Origin: Takakia lepidozioides
Taxonomy: Eukaryota; Streptophyta; Takakiopsida; Takakiales; Takakiaceae
NCBI GenBank assembly: GCA_030704615.1
Contig: CM060733.1
Span: forward strand, 46,128,001-46,192,000
Direction: 5' to 3'
Length of the DNA stretch: 64,000 nt
This document shows positions 47,964 through 60,182 of this stretch, piece by piece (position 1 is the stretch's first letter; the number at the start of each line of letters is the position of its first letter). The translations under genes were made by a program, and so were the position numbers. The notes below the pieces were generated by a model. The model ran no database searches. It was given only the letters and a program-made list of their open reading frames with translations, and was not told the DNA's origin.

Positions 47964-49098
47964 ACCTTTTTTAGTTCTCTCTTTTCTCCTAGCTGGGAAG
48001 GAATATTCCGTCCGGTAAAGTTTCAAGGGTCCCTCTTACCACTTCTGTTTGCCACCGAGGTGATGCGGGGTTCGAATCCTGCTGCCATGATGTCTGGTGT
48101 CGCGGCGTGGGGGTCCGGGCCCACTGAATTGTGAGCTGTCGCGCCTTTTTCAACCATATATATAATTATGTAATAATTAATTACTGGAAAAGGAGGGTGA
48201 GGAGGCAGGGAATAGAGCGCGAGGCGCGCATGGGCCGCGAGGCGCAGGGGGTGGTGCAGAGCGCGCCACGTCGGCGGGTGCGGGAAACAAGAAGGGTGAC
48301 GAGGGGTAGGGCAGCCGCGGCGGAGGTGTGGGGGGCTGACGGGGCGACCACGCGGCCTCTCGCGCTGCGGCAGCTGGCCCCACAGTGCGGGCTGACAAGC
48401 GCGCTGTCGGGCTTGTTAAGCGGAAGGGATTGACGGAATCTGAGATGGAGGCAGTTCAAGTGTTGAGGGCCAATGGGGGAGATGAAGGGAGGGATCCAAC
48501 TGCCTGGGCACATGGCTCCGATGCGAGTACCCAGGACGTGGCCTGCCTTGTCATAGACAGATGGTCAAAAGCATCCGGACGAGGTACTTGCAGCTCGTAA
48601 ATGTATATATATATACAGTCTTCACACTCCACACATCAAAAGCGTTAAGTTCCGTGTTGCATAGCTCGCTCACTCGAGACTGGGTTGTGCTGCTACAGTC
48701 ACTGGTGGTGGCCCAGCGTCCCCTGCTGTTTTCGTTCAGGTTCAGTTCAGGTTGTAGAGCTGGAGCTAGCTGGTTTTGTGCTAAGGTTGTGGGGAGGATG
48801 AGCTAGGGAGATGGGGTCCGAGTGATAGTGGGAGGAGTTGAATGTGGGCTACTGTGGTTTTGGGATGGTTTGTAAGCTCTGCGCAGGTTGACACATTCGG
48901 CATCGTTCTCGCAGTGGGTAACCTTAGAGTCGTAGGCCTCTGTGCGGTCTGCTGGGCACTTATCACTACTTTGTGGGTTCTGGCAAGCTGCACTGGGGTT
49001 TTACGGCTCTAAAGCTACCTACCGCAAGATGTAGAAGGTTCCCCTATTTGGCATTCCCTGTAGAAGTGATCCTTGTTTGAGCATCAAGCCGAGGTTTG

Positions 49099-49920
49099 TC
49101 TTGTCAAACACTACTCTGATCTGTGGATACGTGCTCTGTAAGCCATGTTGACCCTCACTTTTATCTTCGAGTATAGTATCGAACTGGGATGTAGAGTTGG
49201 CAATATCGTAAGGTCTGATGTCAGCTTTTGTTCGAAGCTCGAAAGGTCAATTCACTGTTCTACACTTTTCGAAACGACAATGAAGCGGATAACATAAAAC
49301 CACTTTTTTTCTTACATTTGCTCGTTTCGTTCATGAATGCATCATGGCGCAAGAACATTTGAGCCCAGTTCCTCCTGGTAAAACTGGCATATGTAGAAGG
49401 CTGTGAGTTCATTCTCATATTAGCTTCTCACAACAATGAAGCTAGATCTGCCCGCAGAAGGTCCCAGTACAATGAAGCTGAATATGTCTTTGCTTTATTT
49501 TATTTGTTGCTGTAGATTTTCCATTTAAGATCATAGGAGTTCCTTTTCATATGCGGGCACATGATGTGTAGGAGGGTTCACCTTGTTGAACACTACTCTG
49601 ATTTGTGGATACATGTTAAGTAAGTCATGTTGACAATCGTTGTTATCCTCTAGTCTATGGAACTCGGATGGAGAGTTGATAATATATTTATTTGTTGCAG
49701 TAGGTTTTCCATTTAAGATCGCGGCAGCTCCTTTGCATATGTGGGCACCGGATGTATAAGAGGGTTCACCTTGTTGAACACTACTCTAATTGTGGATACA
49801 TGCTATGCAAGCCGTCTTGACAATCTTTTTTATCTTTTAGTCTATGAAACTGGGATGTAGGGTTGATAATATCTCAAGGTCAGAGTTCAGCTTTTGTTCA
49901 AGCTTGCAAATGTAAGAAGA
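49099..49920. repeat. Degenerate direct repeats (three copies)
   Basis: AACACTACTCTGAT, then GTGGATAC, CATGTTGAC and ACT(G)GGATGTAGAGTTG, recur at about 49105, 49590 and 49780, spaced about 485 and 190 bp. The last two copies also share a longer left part (CTCCTTTGCATATG.GGGCAC). Copies have diverged by substitutions and indels. Identity of the source element is unknown. Confidence 0.75.
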
Positions 49921-50212
49921 TAAGTGGTTTCATGTTACCCGCTTTCATTCTCGCTTGGAAAAGTGTAGAGTAGCGAATCGTTTCTTTCTTTCTTTTATAC
50001 GATCAACTCTTAAAGCATCATGTGAATCGTTTCTTTCGATCAACCCCTAAAGCATCGTGCCCCATCAACATTTGTGGGGAGCTCCACCTGGGTAAGATAA
50101 GATGGAGACGACCTGCCCAGATCTTATGGTAGACGATGAGTTCATTCTCATATCAGCATCAGCCGACAAGGAAGCTTAGTTGCTACAGTTTTTTTTCATA
50201 GGTGGGCACATG

Positions 50213-50460
50213 ATGGATATGAGGGTTCATCTACTCCGGTTATAGCATCCTTTCCTATTGCACCTAAAATCTCTATTCCTGATGGATTGGTACATATTTC
50301 TAGTTTTTGTGTCTACAATCCTACATGACAATAACTATAATTCTTTTTTGCAACATCGCTTCTATGATCTTAGTGATGTATATGAGGGTTCATCTACTCC
50401 GGTTACAGCATCTTTTCCTATTGCACCTAAAATCTCTATTCTTGATGAGCTGGGAGTAAA
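50213..50460. repeat. About 160-bp direct repeat
   Basis: ATGAGGGTTCATCTACTCCG and CCTATTGCACCTAAAATCTC occur at about 50219-50283 and 50379-50445 with few changes. The second copy is part of an 82-codon open frame ending in a stop; no family recognised. Confidence 0.82.
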
Positions 50461-51190
50461 CAATTGCGGAATTGTCAGACAACTGATTGAGGGGGAGTGG
50501 ATGTAAACCTTGTACTTGGTGACATTATGTCAATATGTACAACAGAGGCCGGTGAAAATGATAGACACATGGCAGGCACATGCTAACATTCAGATGTAAA
50601 GACTACCTTCTGTTTCGATGGTAAATGATCTATCACTTTAACCCTGGCCTAATCATTCTCCTCTGCGCAGTTGCTTGAGCAGCATAATTGGTTGAGCGAA
50701 GAGATCCCTTGAACCCCATGACCCTCGGATTTCTGGAGTGGGGATCTCTTGCTCTTGAAAAACAAGTTAGCGGAGACAAATTGATGGTACAGTCTATTGA
50801 ACTATTGAGATGTGGAGCATTTGAGGGGAGTGGCTCTACCAGGCTAGGAGAGATGGTTATTCTTACAATCCACATTCATGTCCCTGAGGAATTCTATTTA
50901 CTCTTAAGATGATCTAAATGCTCGTATCTATACCATTGTTGGTTTCTCATCAAGCTTTACAATTTATAACGCCAACCTTTGAGATCAAATTGGCTTGTGA
51001 AGTTCCATTGAAACCGTTTGCGAGGAACAATATGCAAGGTTGGGTCCTTCAATTTGGAGCTCAATAACTGGGTTTCAGGTGGGCTACTATTGGCAGTAAG
51101 AAACTTGTCAAGGTAAACACTATGTAACCTTGGAAATAAAAGCAAAGCGGTTGTCTCAGGAACCTCCCTTGGCTATCAGTTCTAAGAGCT

Positions 51191-51545
51191 GGCACCAAAC
51201 AGCCTCATCATTAGCTCATATTGTTAAAGACATCAGGGACTCTCTCTTTTCTCGCATCACCTCATCTTCAACTTTTGTATCTAGTTTGCTCTATCCACTG
51301 TGCATGATATTTGTTATGTGGGATTAGAAACTGTACCGACGAATGTGGTAATCTTATACAATCTCAATGTGGTAATCTTATACAGGGATCTAAGCCTAAA
51401 GGTACAGCTTTCGACCCCACATAACAAACACCTTGCAGAGTGGATAGAGCAAAACTAGACACAAAAGTTGAAGATGAGGTGATGTGAGCAAAGAAAGAGT
51501 CCTTGTTCAACAATATGAGCCAGTGATGAGGCTGTTTGGTGCAAA
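51191..51545. repeat. Long inverted repeat: about 145-bp arms, 63-bp loop
   Basis: The left arm 51191-51337 and the reverse complement of the right arm 51401-51545 share GCACCAAACAGCCTCATCA, GCTCATATTGTT, CATCACCTCATCTTCAAC, GCTCTATCCACT and TTTGTTATGTGG. I judge the arms to be about 85-90% identical with a few small indels. A transcript would fold into a long hairpin. Confidence 0.88.
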
Positions 51546-52464
51546 AGCAACATGAAAGACGGTGATATAAGGTTAAGAATACAGCGAAAGCGTGGCACCC
51601 GTGCAAATGCGGCATTGCTTTGATGATCATGCCATTCTAACAGATTAACACAGCCAGCCATGAATGCATCCACAACATATGGCTTTGCCACATAGCAGTG
51701 TGGGGACAGCAGAAAATGAGGCAACAGGGAGGAGGGAGACACATCATAGCAGACAGACTTAGGGAAAAAGAATTATTTACAGACAGACATGAATGGAACC
51801 TTTAGATTTTGCTTTCCATAGCATATCGTGAACAGAGGGCGAGAGGGAGGAGCTTGACACACGATGCCCGCTACCCGAATCTTACATGCAAAAACAGACG
51901 TTTGCCATGTTGTATATTCCTGATTAATATACAGAAATGGAGGTTCAGGCACCCGCTAAGTATCATCTGGCCGTAAGCTTCGTGCTGCCTTTGTTGACAT
52001 GGAATGACAGATTTTACAGATCACCCCCCTAGTATTGCATATCTCCTAGCAACCTTCTTTAGAAGACGAATGAAGAGTAAGCGCCTCAAGTCCGTTGAGC
52101 AGGTCTTAACTTTGACCCCTCTTGTAAGAGGCTTCGGCTCTGTTCCTTGATCACAATTTGCCCTTCTTTCACGGGCTGGTGGCACAGCCAAATCTGAAGA
52201 GATCGAGATATCAGAGGAGGGAGGATTACAGGGGCACTTCTCGAATCTCGATGTTGTTCCAGTTTGCCACGTGAAGACGAACCTCACTGGAAGCGGTGAC
52301 AGCGGTAGGCTCCCCGTGTCTCTAGAAGGGACCAGCTTCTAAGCCGTGGACTATCAACAGCTATGCACTGGCCTTCACTCTTAAGCCAGAATATACAGCT
52401 TCCAGCCAATGCCTTCGGCATGGAGGTCACGAATCACGATTCAGAATTCGGTGGGTGGAAAGTA

Positions 52465-54618
52465 CTAGCACGTGGAGGACACAGTTGAAGATGACAAGAC
52501 ATGGTCCTCTGTTATGATGTCATGCAAAGTAACTGGGGGACTAGTGGTGAAGTATGTGGGCACTGGTTTTGAGCTGGGAACTGGGGGCATGGGGGCATCC
52601 CCGCCCAGAATCTGCATAACCTGCCTCATGGTTGGCCTTGCAGTGGGATCCGGATGTGAACAAAGAAGGCCCACATGAAATACCTTCATCAGTTCATCAC
52701 CTCTGGATTGCTGCCCTCTCAGTCTCGGGTCCACAGCGTCCTCTAGTCTTCCTCTCTTGTGAAAACCCCACACCCAATCGACCAGAACAGTGTCCTCGGG
52801 GCAAACCCCTCTCTCGATGGGGCGTCGCCCAGTGACTATCTCCAGAGCAACTGCCCCGAAGCTAAAGACATCAGATTTCTCCGTCAAAGCTCCCATGTGG
52901 GTGCTCTCAGGGGCCATATAACCAAACGTTCCAACAATTGCAGTAGTTTCTGGGGATTTGTTGTGTTCGCTCAATCTAGCCAGGCCGAAGTCCCCGAGGC
53001 GCGCGTTAAATTGGGCATCTAGCATCACATTGCTGGCTTTCACGTCTCTGTGTAAGACTCTCTGCTCCCACTCTTCATGTATGTACGCCAGAGCTGCTGC
53101 CACACCGGTCACAATTTTGTACCTTTGATCCCAGCCCAACGCACACTCCTTTGGATTTTCAAACAGATGTTTGTCCAGGCTCCCATTTGGCATATAGTCA
53201 TACACCAGCAGTAGCTGGCCTTTGCCATGGCACCATCCCTGCAAGGGTACCAGGTTCCGATGGCGCAGCCGGCTGATGATCGACACCTCCACCAAAAACT
53301 CTCTCTTGCCCTTTGAGTCACCTGAAATGCATTTGACAGCAACCACTGACCCGTCATCTGGAAGCACGCCCTTGTACACACTCCCTGAACCCCCAATCCC
53401 AAGCAACCTTTGTGAGCTGAAGTCCTTGGTAGCACTGCTCAGCTCCTTGTAGGTGAACTTGCGGGGTCCGCAGATGAGGCTGTCAGATCCGGGGTCGTCA
53501 TCGTTGAGATCCAAAGTTGCATTTTCGAGTCTCCGCCTTCTTAGAAAAATGCAGACGATAAATAAAGAGGCTAGAAGCAGCAATCCTCCCATACCTATGC
53601 AAAACCCAGTAACCAGGGCCTCAAATTGGCACTTTAAACCTCTGCCCATGCACCTGGCAGATCGCAAACCCGCCGTAGGAACAGTGGAAGCAAGTGTAGG
53701 GGTTGGAGCAAAAGAGAGTGGGGAAATTCCAGTGCCAGACCCTGGCGGAGGGGCTGATTCAGCTGGAAGCCCACTAACAGCGAATCCCCAGGAGTGGACA
53801 GTGTGAATCTCAACCAAAGAGCCAGTGGAAGCGGAGAAACCCACATACATGTACTCATTGAAAATAGCCGACAGGTTAACAGTGGCATTAAGGAGCGCAG
53901 ACTCTGGTTTGATGAAACAATTCTGGGCCAGTCGAACCTCGAGGAACTGCGTGCTGGCGTCGTAGTCGATCCAGGCAGTAAGGTTTGAACCCTCTGCGAG
54001 ATTCACATTTGCACCTGCCAACGCATCCACAGATTTGATCGAGACCATGCTATCGATGTTTACACCCACGTGATTTGCATTGATGTCACTGAATCTCGTG
54101 TTCTGGAAGGTGTCAAACTCCACTGCGAATGTGCGGGGGCGGGGATTCTGCAGCATGCTATCATTCAACACCCCCAGCCAGCCCCCATAGCTGCCAATCG
54201 AAGTACTATCCGGAACTATGATGAAGGCCAGCCCATCTCCAGACCCATTCCCCGCACTGTCAGCTTGTATGGAAAAACCGAAAGTGGTCTGGAAAGAAGC
54301 GGTGGTGTTCGATGCAGGGTCCCGCATCCGCACCCGGTCTTTGTACACAGCTCTTCCTACACTGAAAGTCACAGGCTCCACAGTAGAGTCGAGTGTAAGC
54401 TCAATATCTCCTTGTCTGATGAACGACGATCCAAGCAAGCACAAATCGTCCTGAGTAAAATCGTGGTACATCAAAAACGAGACATTTTGAGCCAGAGCAT
54501 ACGGAATTAGCAGGTGCGAGACAGACAGAAACACTAGCTGAATAATCCACCCCAATTCCAAACAGGTGGCTCTGCCTTTCGCTCTACATCTCGGCCTACA
54601 TAAATTCGCTCCTTCCAT
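52465..54618 (-). CDS. L-type lectin receptor-like kinase, single exon
   Basis: Plasma-membrane receptor kinase of 717 residues, the usual length. It has an N-terminal hydrophobic signal segment (residues about 22-43), then a legume-lectin domain at about 45-280 with the metal-binding pattern VEFDTFQN...DINANHVGVNI and WIDYD. A Pro/Ser linker follows, then one membrane span at about 337-359 with an RRRR stop-transfer sequence. The cytoplasmic kinase at about 402-675 has Gly-loop GIGGSGSVYKG, Lys429 (VAVK), HRD at 523-525 (HRDVKASN), DFG at 543-545 and APE. All catalytic residues are present, so it should be an active RD kinase. The ligand is unknown; relatives sense extracellular ATP/NAD or act in immunity. 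The start is the first Met; the basic n-region before the signal segment is long. Confidence 0.96.
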   Translation of the reverse strand: MEGANLCRPRCRAKGRATCLELGWIIQLVFLSVSHLLIPYALAQNVSFLMYHDFTQDDLCLLGSSFIRQGDIELTLDSTVEPVTFSVGRAVYKDRVRMRDPASNTTASFQTTFGFSIQADSAGNGSGDGLAFIIVPDSTSIGSYGGWLGVLNDSMLQNPRPRTFAVEFDTFQNTRFSDINANHVGVNIDSMVSIKSVDALAGANVNLAEGSNLTAWIDYDASTQFLEVRLAQNCFIKPESALLNATVNLSAIFNEYMYVGFSASTGSLVEIHTVHSWGFAVSGLPAESAPPPGSGTGISPLSFAPTPTLASTVPTAGLRSARCMGRGLKCQFEALVTGFCIGMGGLLLLASLFIVCIFLRRRRLENATLDLNDDDPGSDSLICGPRKFTYKELSSATKDFSSQRLLGIGGSGSVYKGVLPDDGSVVAVKCISGDSKGKREFLVEVSIISRLRHRNLVPLQGWCHGKGQLLLVYDYMPNGSLDKHLFENPKECALGWDQRYKIVTGVAAALAYIHEEWEQRVLHRDVKASNVMLDAQFNARLGDFGLARLSEHNKSPETTAIVGTFGYMAPESTHMGALTEKSDVFSFGAVALEIVTGRRPIERGVCPEDTVLVDWVWGFHKRGRLEDAVDPRLRGQQSRGDELMKVFHVGLLCSHPDPTARPTMRQVMQILGGDAPMPPVPSSKPVPTYFTTSPPVTLHDIITEDHVLSSSTVSSTC

Positions 54619-55853
54619 GCGGGAGCTAACGATGCAACCACTTCAAAACGAGCCCTGGAGAGTTCAATTGTGCACCTCACCCTATGCAATCAAAGGAAAA
54701 TTTGAACTAGGCAAAGAGGCAGCCATGAAGCTCGACGGTCCCAAACCTGCACCAAGGTGCGGATCGACAGACATCTCAGATCCTCAGAGCAGCGAGAGAA
54801 ATCCAAAGAGATAAGAGAGAGACAACGGCTTCCACCTCCGCGGACGCTTCACCGAAGGCGAGCACGTCGCTCTCACACGTGTGGATCAGCACGCGCTCGT
54901 CGGAGTGTGCGTGGCGAGCGCGTCAGAGATCCGTTGAGCGCCTCCGCCAACGGAATTCTTGCCGTCGTCGTCTGTCGCCGTTGCCGTTGCCGTGCCATGT
55001 CGGACGCAGCGGGTGTCCGTTGGGCTCAACGGACGGCGGTCCCCGCCGTCCGGTCCGACGGTTCTGCGCTGGTCAACGACATCCAAATAGGATAATCCAT
55101 TTTGGGCTTTTTTAAGGAAGTTCGTTATCAGTCATGAGCACGTTCATTATTCTGAGATATATTCTTATATTTTAACCACTTTTGGCCCTGCCTTCTCAAG
55201 GGAGGACTAGGCAAAGGGGGGGTTTGGCAAGGCCGAGGAATTTAATTTTTCGAGGAATCTTTTTTTTCGAGGAATCATTCAAGGTTTGACAGATATAAGT
55301 AAATTAGCTTAAATAACGGAGGAATCTGGTGCATGTTTGACAGATACACAATTTATAGAGACACATTGCTTTTGGTGGCGGTAACGCATTGGCGATTTAT
55401 GTCACCGTTGAAAAATTCCGCCAAACATTGACAGATTTGCTTGTCAAAACGTGTGTGCAACAAGGTAGTGTACATGAGCCAACTGTTCATTGACATAAGA
55501 TATTTGGAGGAAAGCCGAGAAAACATACAAGCTTTGCAAGGCAATTGAGACAACAAATTAGAAATATATAGTATTATTGGTCAAAAGCGCGATGTGAGTT
55601 CATGGTTTGCGGCCGTAAGGAACGTTCAACGGCCTCTTCGTCTCTCTTGACTAATGCTCGACAGCCTAGAGGGTGGTGGAAGCTTCAACACTATGAAACC
55701 TTTTCTTGTTCTTGCTTGTTTGTTGATATTACAAATCCAAAATCCCCAAAAACCTATCTCTAAACATCCCTTACCTCCTCTTCATCAAGCTCACATTTGG
55801 AAGTTCATCTTCCCTTCATCCTTTCAACCCAGCCCCTCCCATTAATTTGAGTG
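54619..55853. other. Receptor-kinase 5' flank, no gene recognised
   Basis: 54760-55080 is GC-rich with many CGTCG/CGACG steps and a perfect GGACGGCGG/CCGCCGTCC hairpin near 55030. It could be the promoter or leader of the receptor kinase. 55110-55850 is AT-rich with nothing recognisable. Confidence 0.45.
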
Positions 55854-56637
55854 GGTCTACACTAGACATAGGATGGGAGTACACTAGACATAGGATGGGA
55901 GTTGAATGTGCGAGTGCTAGGCTTGCCGGTACGATCCCCGGAGCTAACCGCGTGGGCCCGCGGTCAAATCCCCACCCACGATTCCCTAGTGTATGCTTCA
56001 CGCCCATCCGAGGGTCCCACGCTCCATGTTCCCGGTGCGGCACTCCCATGTTCCCATTCCGTCGCTCCCCTGTTCCCGCTGCGGCGCTCCCCTGCTCCCC
56101 GCTCCCCTGTTATTGCTCCCCGCTCTTATGCTCCCCTGTTCTCCGCTCCCCTGTTATTGCTCCCCGCCCTGTTATTGGAGCGGGGAAGCAGTAAAACAGG
56201 GGAGCAATAGCACAAGGGAGCTTGGAGTAGTAACAGGGGAGCGGAACAGGGGAGCGGCAGAGCAATAACACAGGGAACAGGGGAACAGGGGAACAGGGGA
56301 GCGGAGGTACGCTTGAGGGACTTAGAAAATTTTTGGAGATGCAAAAATCTAATGTCAAATCCTTAAACATACGATTTTCATCGCGCCATGGGCGAGATTT
56401 GAAACTAGCACCCCCAAATTACTGGTCAATGCATCCAACCAACAAGCTTCCCAACACTTTCTTGCAACCCCTCAGAATTTTTATGTTTTGTACTATAATA
56501 CAGGCAATAACAGCACGGCGCGGTGGGGATTTGACTGCGGGCCCCGCCAAGGGCGTCCCGGCTTGAGCGACCGTACCGGCAGCCTGGCACACGCGCATTC
56601 AACTCCTATCCTATGTCTAGTGTGTTCCATTTGAGTG
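55845..56637. mobile_element. Mutator-type (MULE) foldback element with 9-bp target duplication
   Basis: The element proper is 55854-56628 (775 bp). The left end GGTCTACACTAGACATAGGA and the reverse complement of the right end (GGAACACACTAGACATAGGA) begin terminal inverted repeats of roughly 120-140 bp. The repeats continue through GGAGTTGAATG, TGCCGGTACG and GTCAAATCCCCACC. The identical 9-mer ATTTGAGTG flanks it at 55845-55853 and 56629-56637. Long arms plus a 9-bp duplication are typical of Mutator-like elements. The centre (56060-56310) is a C-rich array of GCTCCCCTGTTCC-type units followed by its approximate complement, so nearly the whole element folds back. No transposase is present. 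Confidence 0.88.
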
Positions 56638-58690
56638 CATGCAAGGCGGAGCCCCAAAATCCTTAACCCCGCTCTCCCACCATGTTGCAACTATAAACTA
56701 TACCTTATGTCAAAGTATGCGCAATTAGACACATGGGTGGACCTAGTGAGCTAAGAAAACAATTCTGCCATGCCCCAGAGTAGGGTCTTCTCAATCGTCT
56801 TTGAAACTCAAAAGACTGCTTTTCAAGCCCTTAAGTTTAATCCACACTTGCAGGGATTCAATGTTATTATTTTCCCATCCATGGTCATCCAAAATGGGGA
56901 ATTGAAATGGCAAGTTGGGGGGGCCCTGAATTGTCTCTATGCCTTACATACCATAATCAATACTTGTTAAATCTTCCATTTTTTTATTTTTTTAAGGGGC
57001 CAGCCCAGCTGTACACATTGCAAACCACTTTGGGGTATTAGATCCACAAATGTGCACAGAAAGTCTCAGGCAAGACTAGAAGGCTATTACAATAGCATCC
57101 AGATCACTTGATCATGATATTAGTTGTGCAAAAATGATTCCAAATTACCAGATTTTGTCATACTTAAGAAAACTACTATTCCATTAGATTGATTGAGGAC
57201 TCTATTTGTAGTGCATGCTTCAATTGTGGAAGACATAATCATATCAAAGCAGACTTAATGGGCTTCCTCCCCTTTCTTTAAATATTATTTTAAACAAGTA
57301 ATTTTATTTATTTTTTAAAACACAGATTGTCAAGAAGGGAAGAATATAAAGAAATCTCATGCAATCAAGATGATTGAGACTAACTCCCCTCTTGATTGAT
57401 ACTTACTCCCCTTTGGACGCCTCTCATTCAAATCTACTCTATAATTCTATTTTCACTACAAATCTTGTTCAAGCCTCTGAATTGGCAATACCATTTAGAA
57501 GTGATATGGACGTTTTAGCTCGACGGTCCCGAGAGCAACCAAAAATCAATAGACAGCTGCATTGACCCAGTGCATCCAGAGGTTGCTGCTGCTAGGCTAA
57601 TCTCAAATGCTAAAGGAAAACATTAGATATAGGATAGATATTCTCCTCATACTTCCCCCCAATGCAATGGCATAAACCCCCGATGTTCCTTGGACTAGTT
57701 CACCAACTCGAACCTCATTACTGGCATTGCAAGCAACCCAATGGTTGTAAAGATTTGTTTGAGATTTAAATCCTTCCTACGTCAGCTTGCTCTTGAAGGT
57801 TGCTCGTAGCTACATTTGAATGAGTATCTACAAGCGTCAAGCTTCCTACATCACCAGGTTGATCTGAAAGTAGACAATTTTGACCCATTCGTTAAAGATT
57901 CAAAACTTGGAAAATCGCATTACATTGGGGAGCAGATGAACGTGTGTGTTATTGCGACAAAGTACAGCATTATGGGAAATTTGTGGACTATGAGAGTTTA
58001 CAACTCACATGGGAAGAATGTTTTTTTTAAAGAATGGTAAGTAATGTAGATTCCAGTGGGAAAGGATACATAATCTTATTGCTATAAGCTGCTGATATCG
58101 ATCCCCAAGATAATCAAGGAAATGTCCTTCATCCTGGTCCATTGGCATCTAAAGAAGTGCGCACATGGTGGTATGAATGTGTCGCTAAGGTAGATGAACC
58201 TTTTCTTGGCATTTAAGAAACACAGCAGAATTGAGAGCGTTCCCACTTAATATATTTTTCTAATTGTGCAGTAATATTTGAAATTATGGACCGTCAGTAT
58301 TAATTTATCCACTAAGTGCTGTCATTATGATCATCTCTGAGTTAGAAGGGTTTTACTACAATTACCATTCTGGCCTAGCACGTGACCTAATCTAGACCAC
58401 TCATAATGAAAGCGCCTTTTAGAGTTTGCATCTGGTTAGTTTAATGTATTTTTCTAGGGGTCCATTTTAGAAAGTGGTTCGAATTAGGTTCATCTACCTT
58501 ACCCTCATTTGGGCCAAAAAGAAAAATCTCACTATTGGAGTGAATGTCATCTCAGTAAAAGCAACATTAGTTGCAATTGCCTCTATTGTGGGACCACTAC
58601 AACCTCCTCTTGGCGTTGCTAACAATTGTGCATCAATATGTTATGAAGTTCTTACAGTAAGAATCTTTATAGCAAATGATAACTAATTCT

Positions 58691-59845
58691 CATTTTATTT
58701 GGCGGAGGCATCCGTCATGATGTTTGTCATCCCATCACTTCATTTGCCACAAAAGCCATTGCCAAGTGAATTGCGGCGACATAGTAGTATGGTAGTTGTG
58801 GTGGTGTGTTTACTCTCAGCATCTATGTCCTAGTAGCTTTTGTAATAGCCACCACTGCAATGTTGCCTATATAGAGGCTTAGAGTGTTAACATTGAGCAC
58901 AACCATTGTGGGTAGGGTTGTGTATGTGATGGTTATGATGGCATTTTCTTTCCGGTTATTCAGATTTGTGTTGCATAGATATGAGTTTTTAAAAAATGTA
59001 TATGAGAATTATGTCTATTTTTAATGGGCAATAAACTTATGCCCAACTTTAATAATCAATCATTTTAGTTTTGTTTACTTTTACTCATATGGATATGAAT
59101 TTTAATATTGTTATGTAGCTGTCCATATATAACATGTTTTCACTCATTAGTATCTAGTTGTATAGCATCCGCGCAATTGTTTCAAACTATTAGAGGAACT
59201 TCATGGGAATGTATACATCGAAAAAACTATAAGATCTCCTATTAAAAGAGCTTGGTGAAATTCGCTTCAAGTTTTTCTTGATGTTTTGCAAGGAGAATAG
59301 AAATTTTCTATTGCAAGCACTATGAACATCTATATGAGTATTACCCGTTTGTTGACATGTGTACATCCATAAACGCATTTGTGAGAGCGGGGTCATTGAG
59401 TAAGTGATAGCTTGTCATTTTATTTGGCGGATGCATCCATCATGATGTCTGTCATCCCATCACTTCATTTGCCACAAAAGCCATTGTCAAGTGAGTTGCG
59501 GCGGTAGTTGTGGCGGTGTGTTTACTCTTAATATCTATTGTATGTGTCCTAGTAGCTTTTGCAGCAGCCACCATTGCATTGGTGCCCATGTGGAGGCCTA
59601 GAGTGCTGACCTTGAGCACAACCATTGTGGGTGAAGTTGTGTATATGATGGTTATGATGACAATGTTCTCTTTCCGGTTGTTCAGACTTATGTTGCATAG
59701 ATATGAGTTTGTTGAAAATGTATATGAGAATTATGTCGATTTTTAATGGTTAATAAACTTAATATCCCCAACTTTAATGATCAATCATTTTAGTTTATGT
59801 TATTTTTGCTCATATAGATATGAATTTTAATATTGTCATCTAGTC
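58691..59845. repeat. About 430-bp direct repeat, offset 725 bp
   Basis: Copy A (about 58691-59120) and copy B (about 59416-59845) share CATTTTATTTGGCGGA, CATCCCATCACTTCATTTGC, GTGTTTACTCT, TTGAGCACAACCATTGTGGG and GTTGCATAGATATGAGTTT. In copy B one frame is open for 78 codons and hydrophobic (about 59510-59746). In copy A the same frame is interrupted. No family recognised. Confidence 0.83.
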
Positions 59846-60182
59846 CATGTAGAATCAATCACCAGCCTAGAAGCTTTTCGGTGGCTCTCGAGAGCTTGTA
59901 AGCTGCAACAGCGTCCAGTGTTCATCTTGGATCCCTTTTCTCTTCACACCGATCGACGAATACCGCTAGCAACAGCAACGAAACATGACCCCCGCGGCCC
60001 ATCTGCTTGGCTGGTAAACAAGTTGATAAACATGAAAGAGAGAAAAGAGCTCACCAATAATTGAACACATCAACATCTCAGGCTTGAATAGAATTCTGTT
60101 GAATCCCACTAATTTCTCCAGACGAGACTCTGCTTCCAATTCAACCCAGTCAATTTTGCTTGCAGACCACGCCTATCAGTGA

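Larger units (their letters stand above)
47964..52464. other. Intergenic, repeat-rich, no gene recognised
   Basis: 48190-48430 is a GC-rich island with CpG-rich open frames but no identifiable product. 49099-50450 contains degenerate direct repeats, and 51191-51545 forms a long inverted repeat. 51900-52464 is probably the 3' flank of the receptor kinase. Confidence 0.5.

Noticed and set aside
48040-48095. tRNA-like T-arm (GGGTTCGAATCCTG) downstream of tRNA-Glu
   Set aside because: No matching acceptor stem, D-arm or anticodon arm could be assembled; probably a chance box-B match or a remnant.
52021-52287. 88-codon minus-strand frame just downstream of the receptor kinase
   Set aside because: No domain, no splice link to the kinase frame, and a position expected for a 3' UTR.
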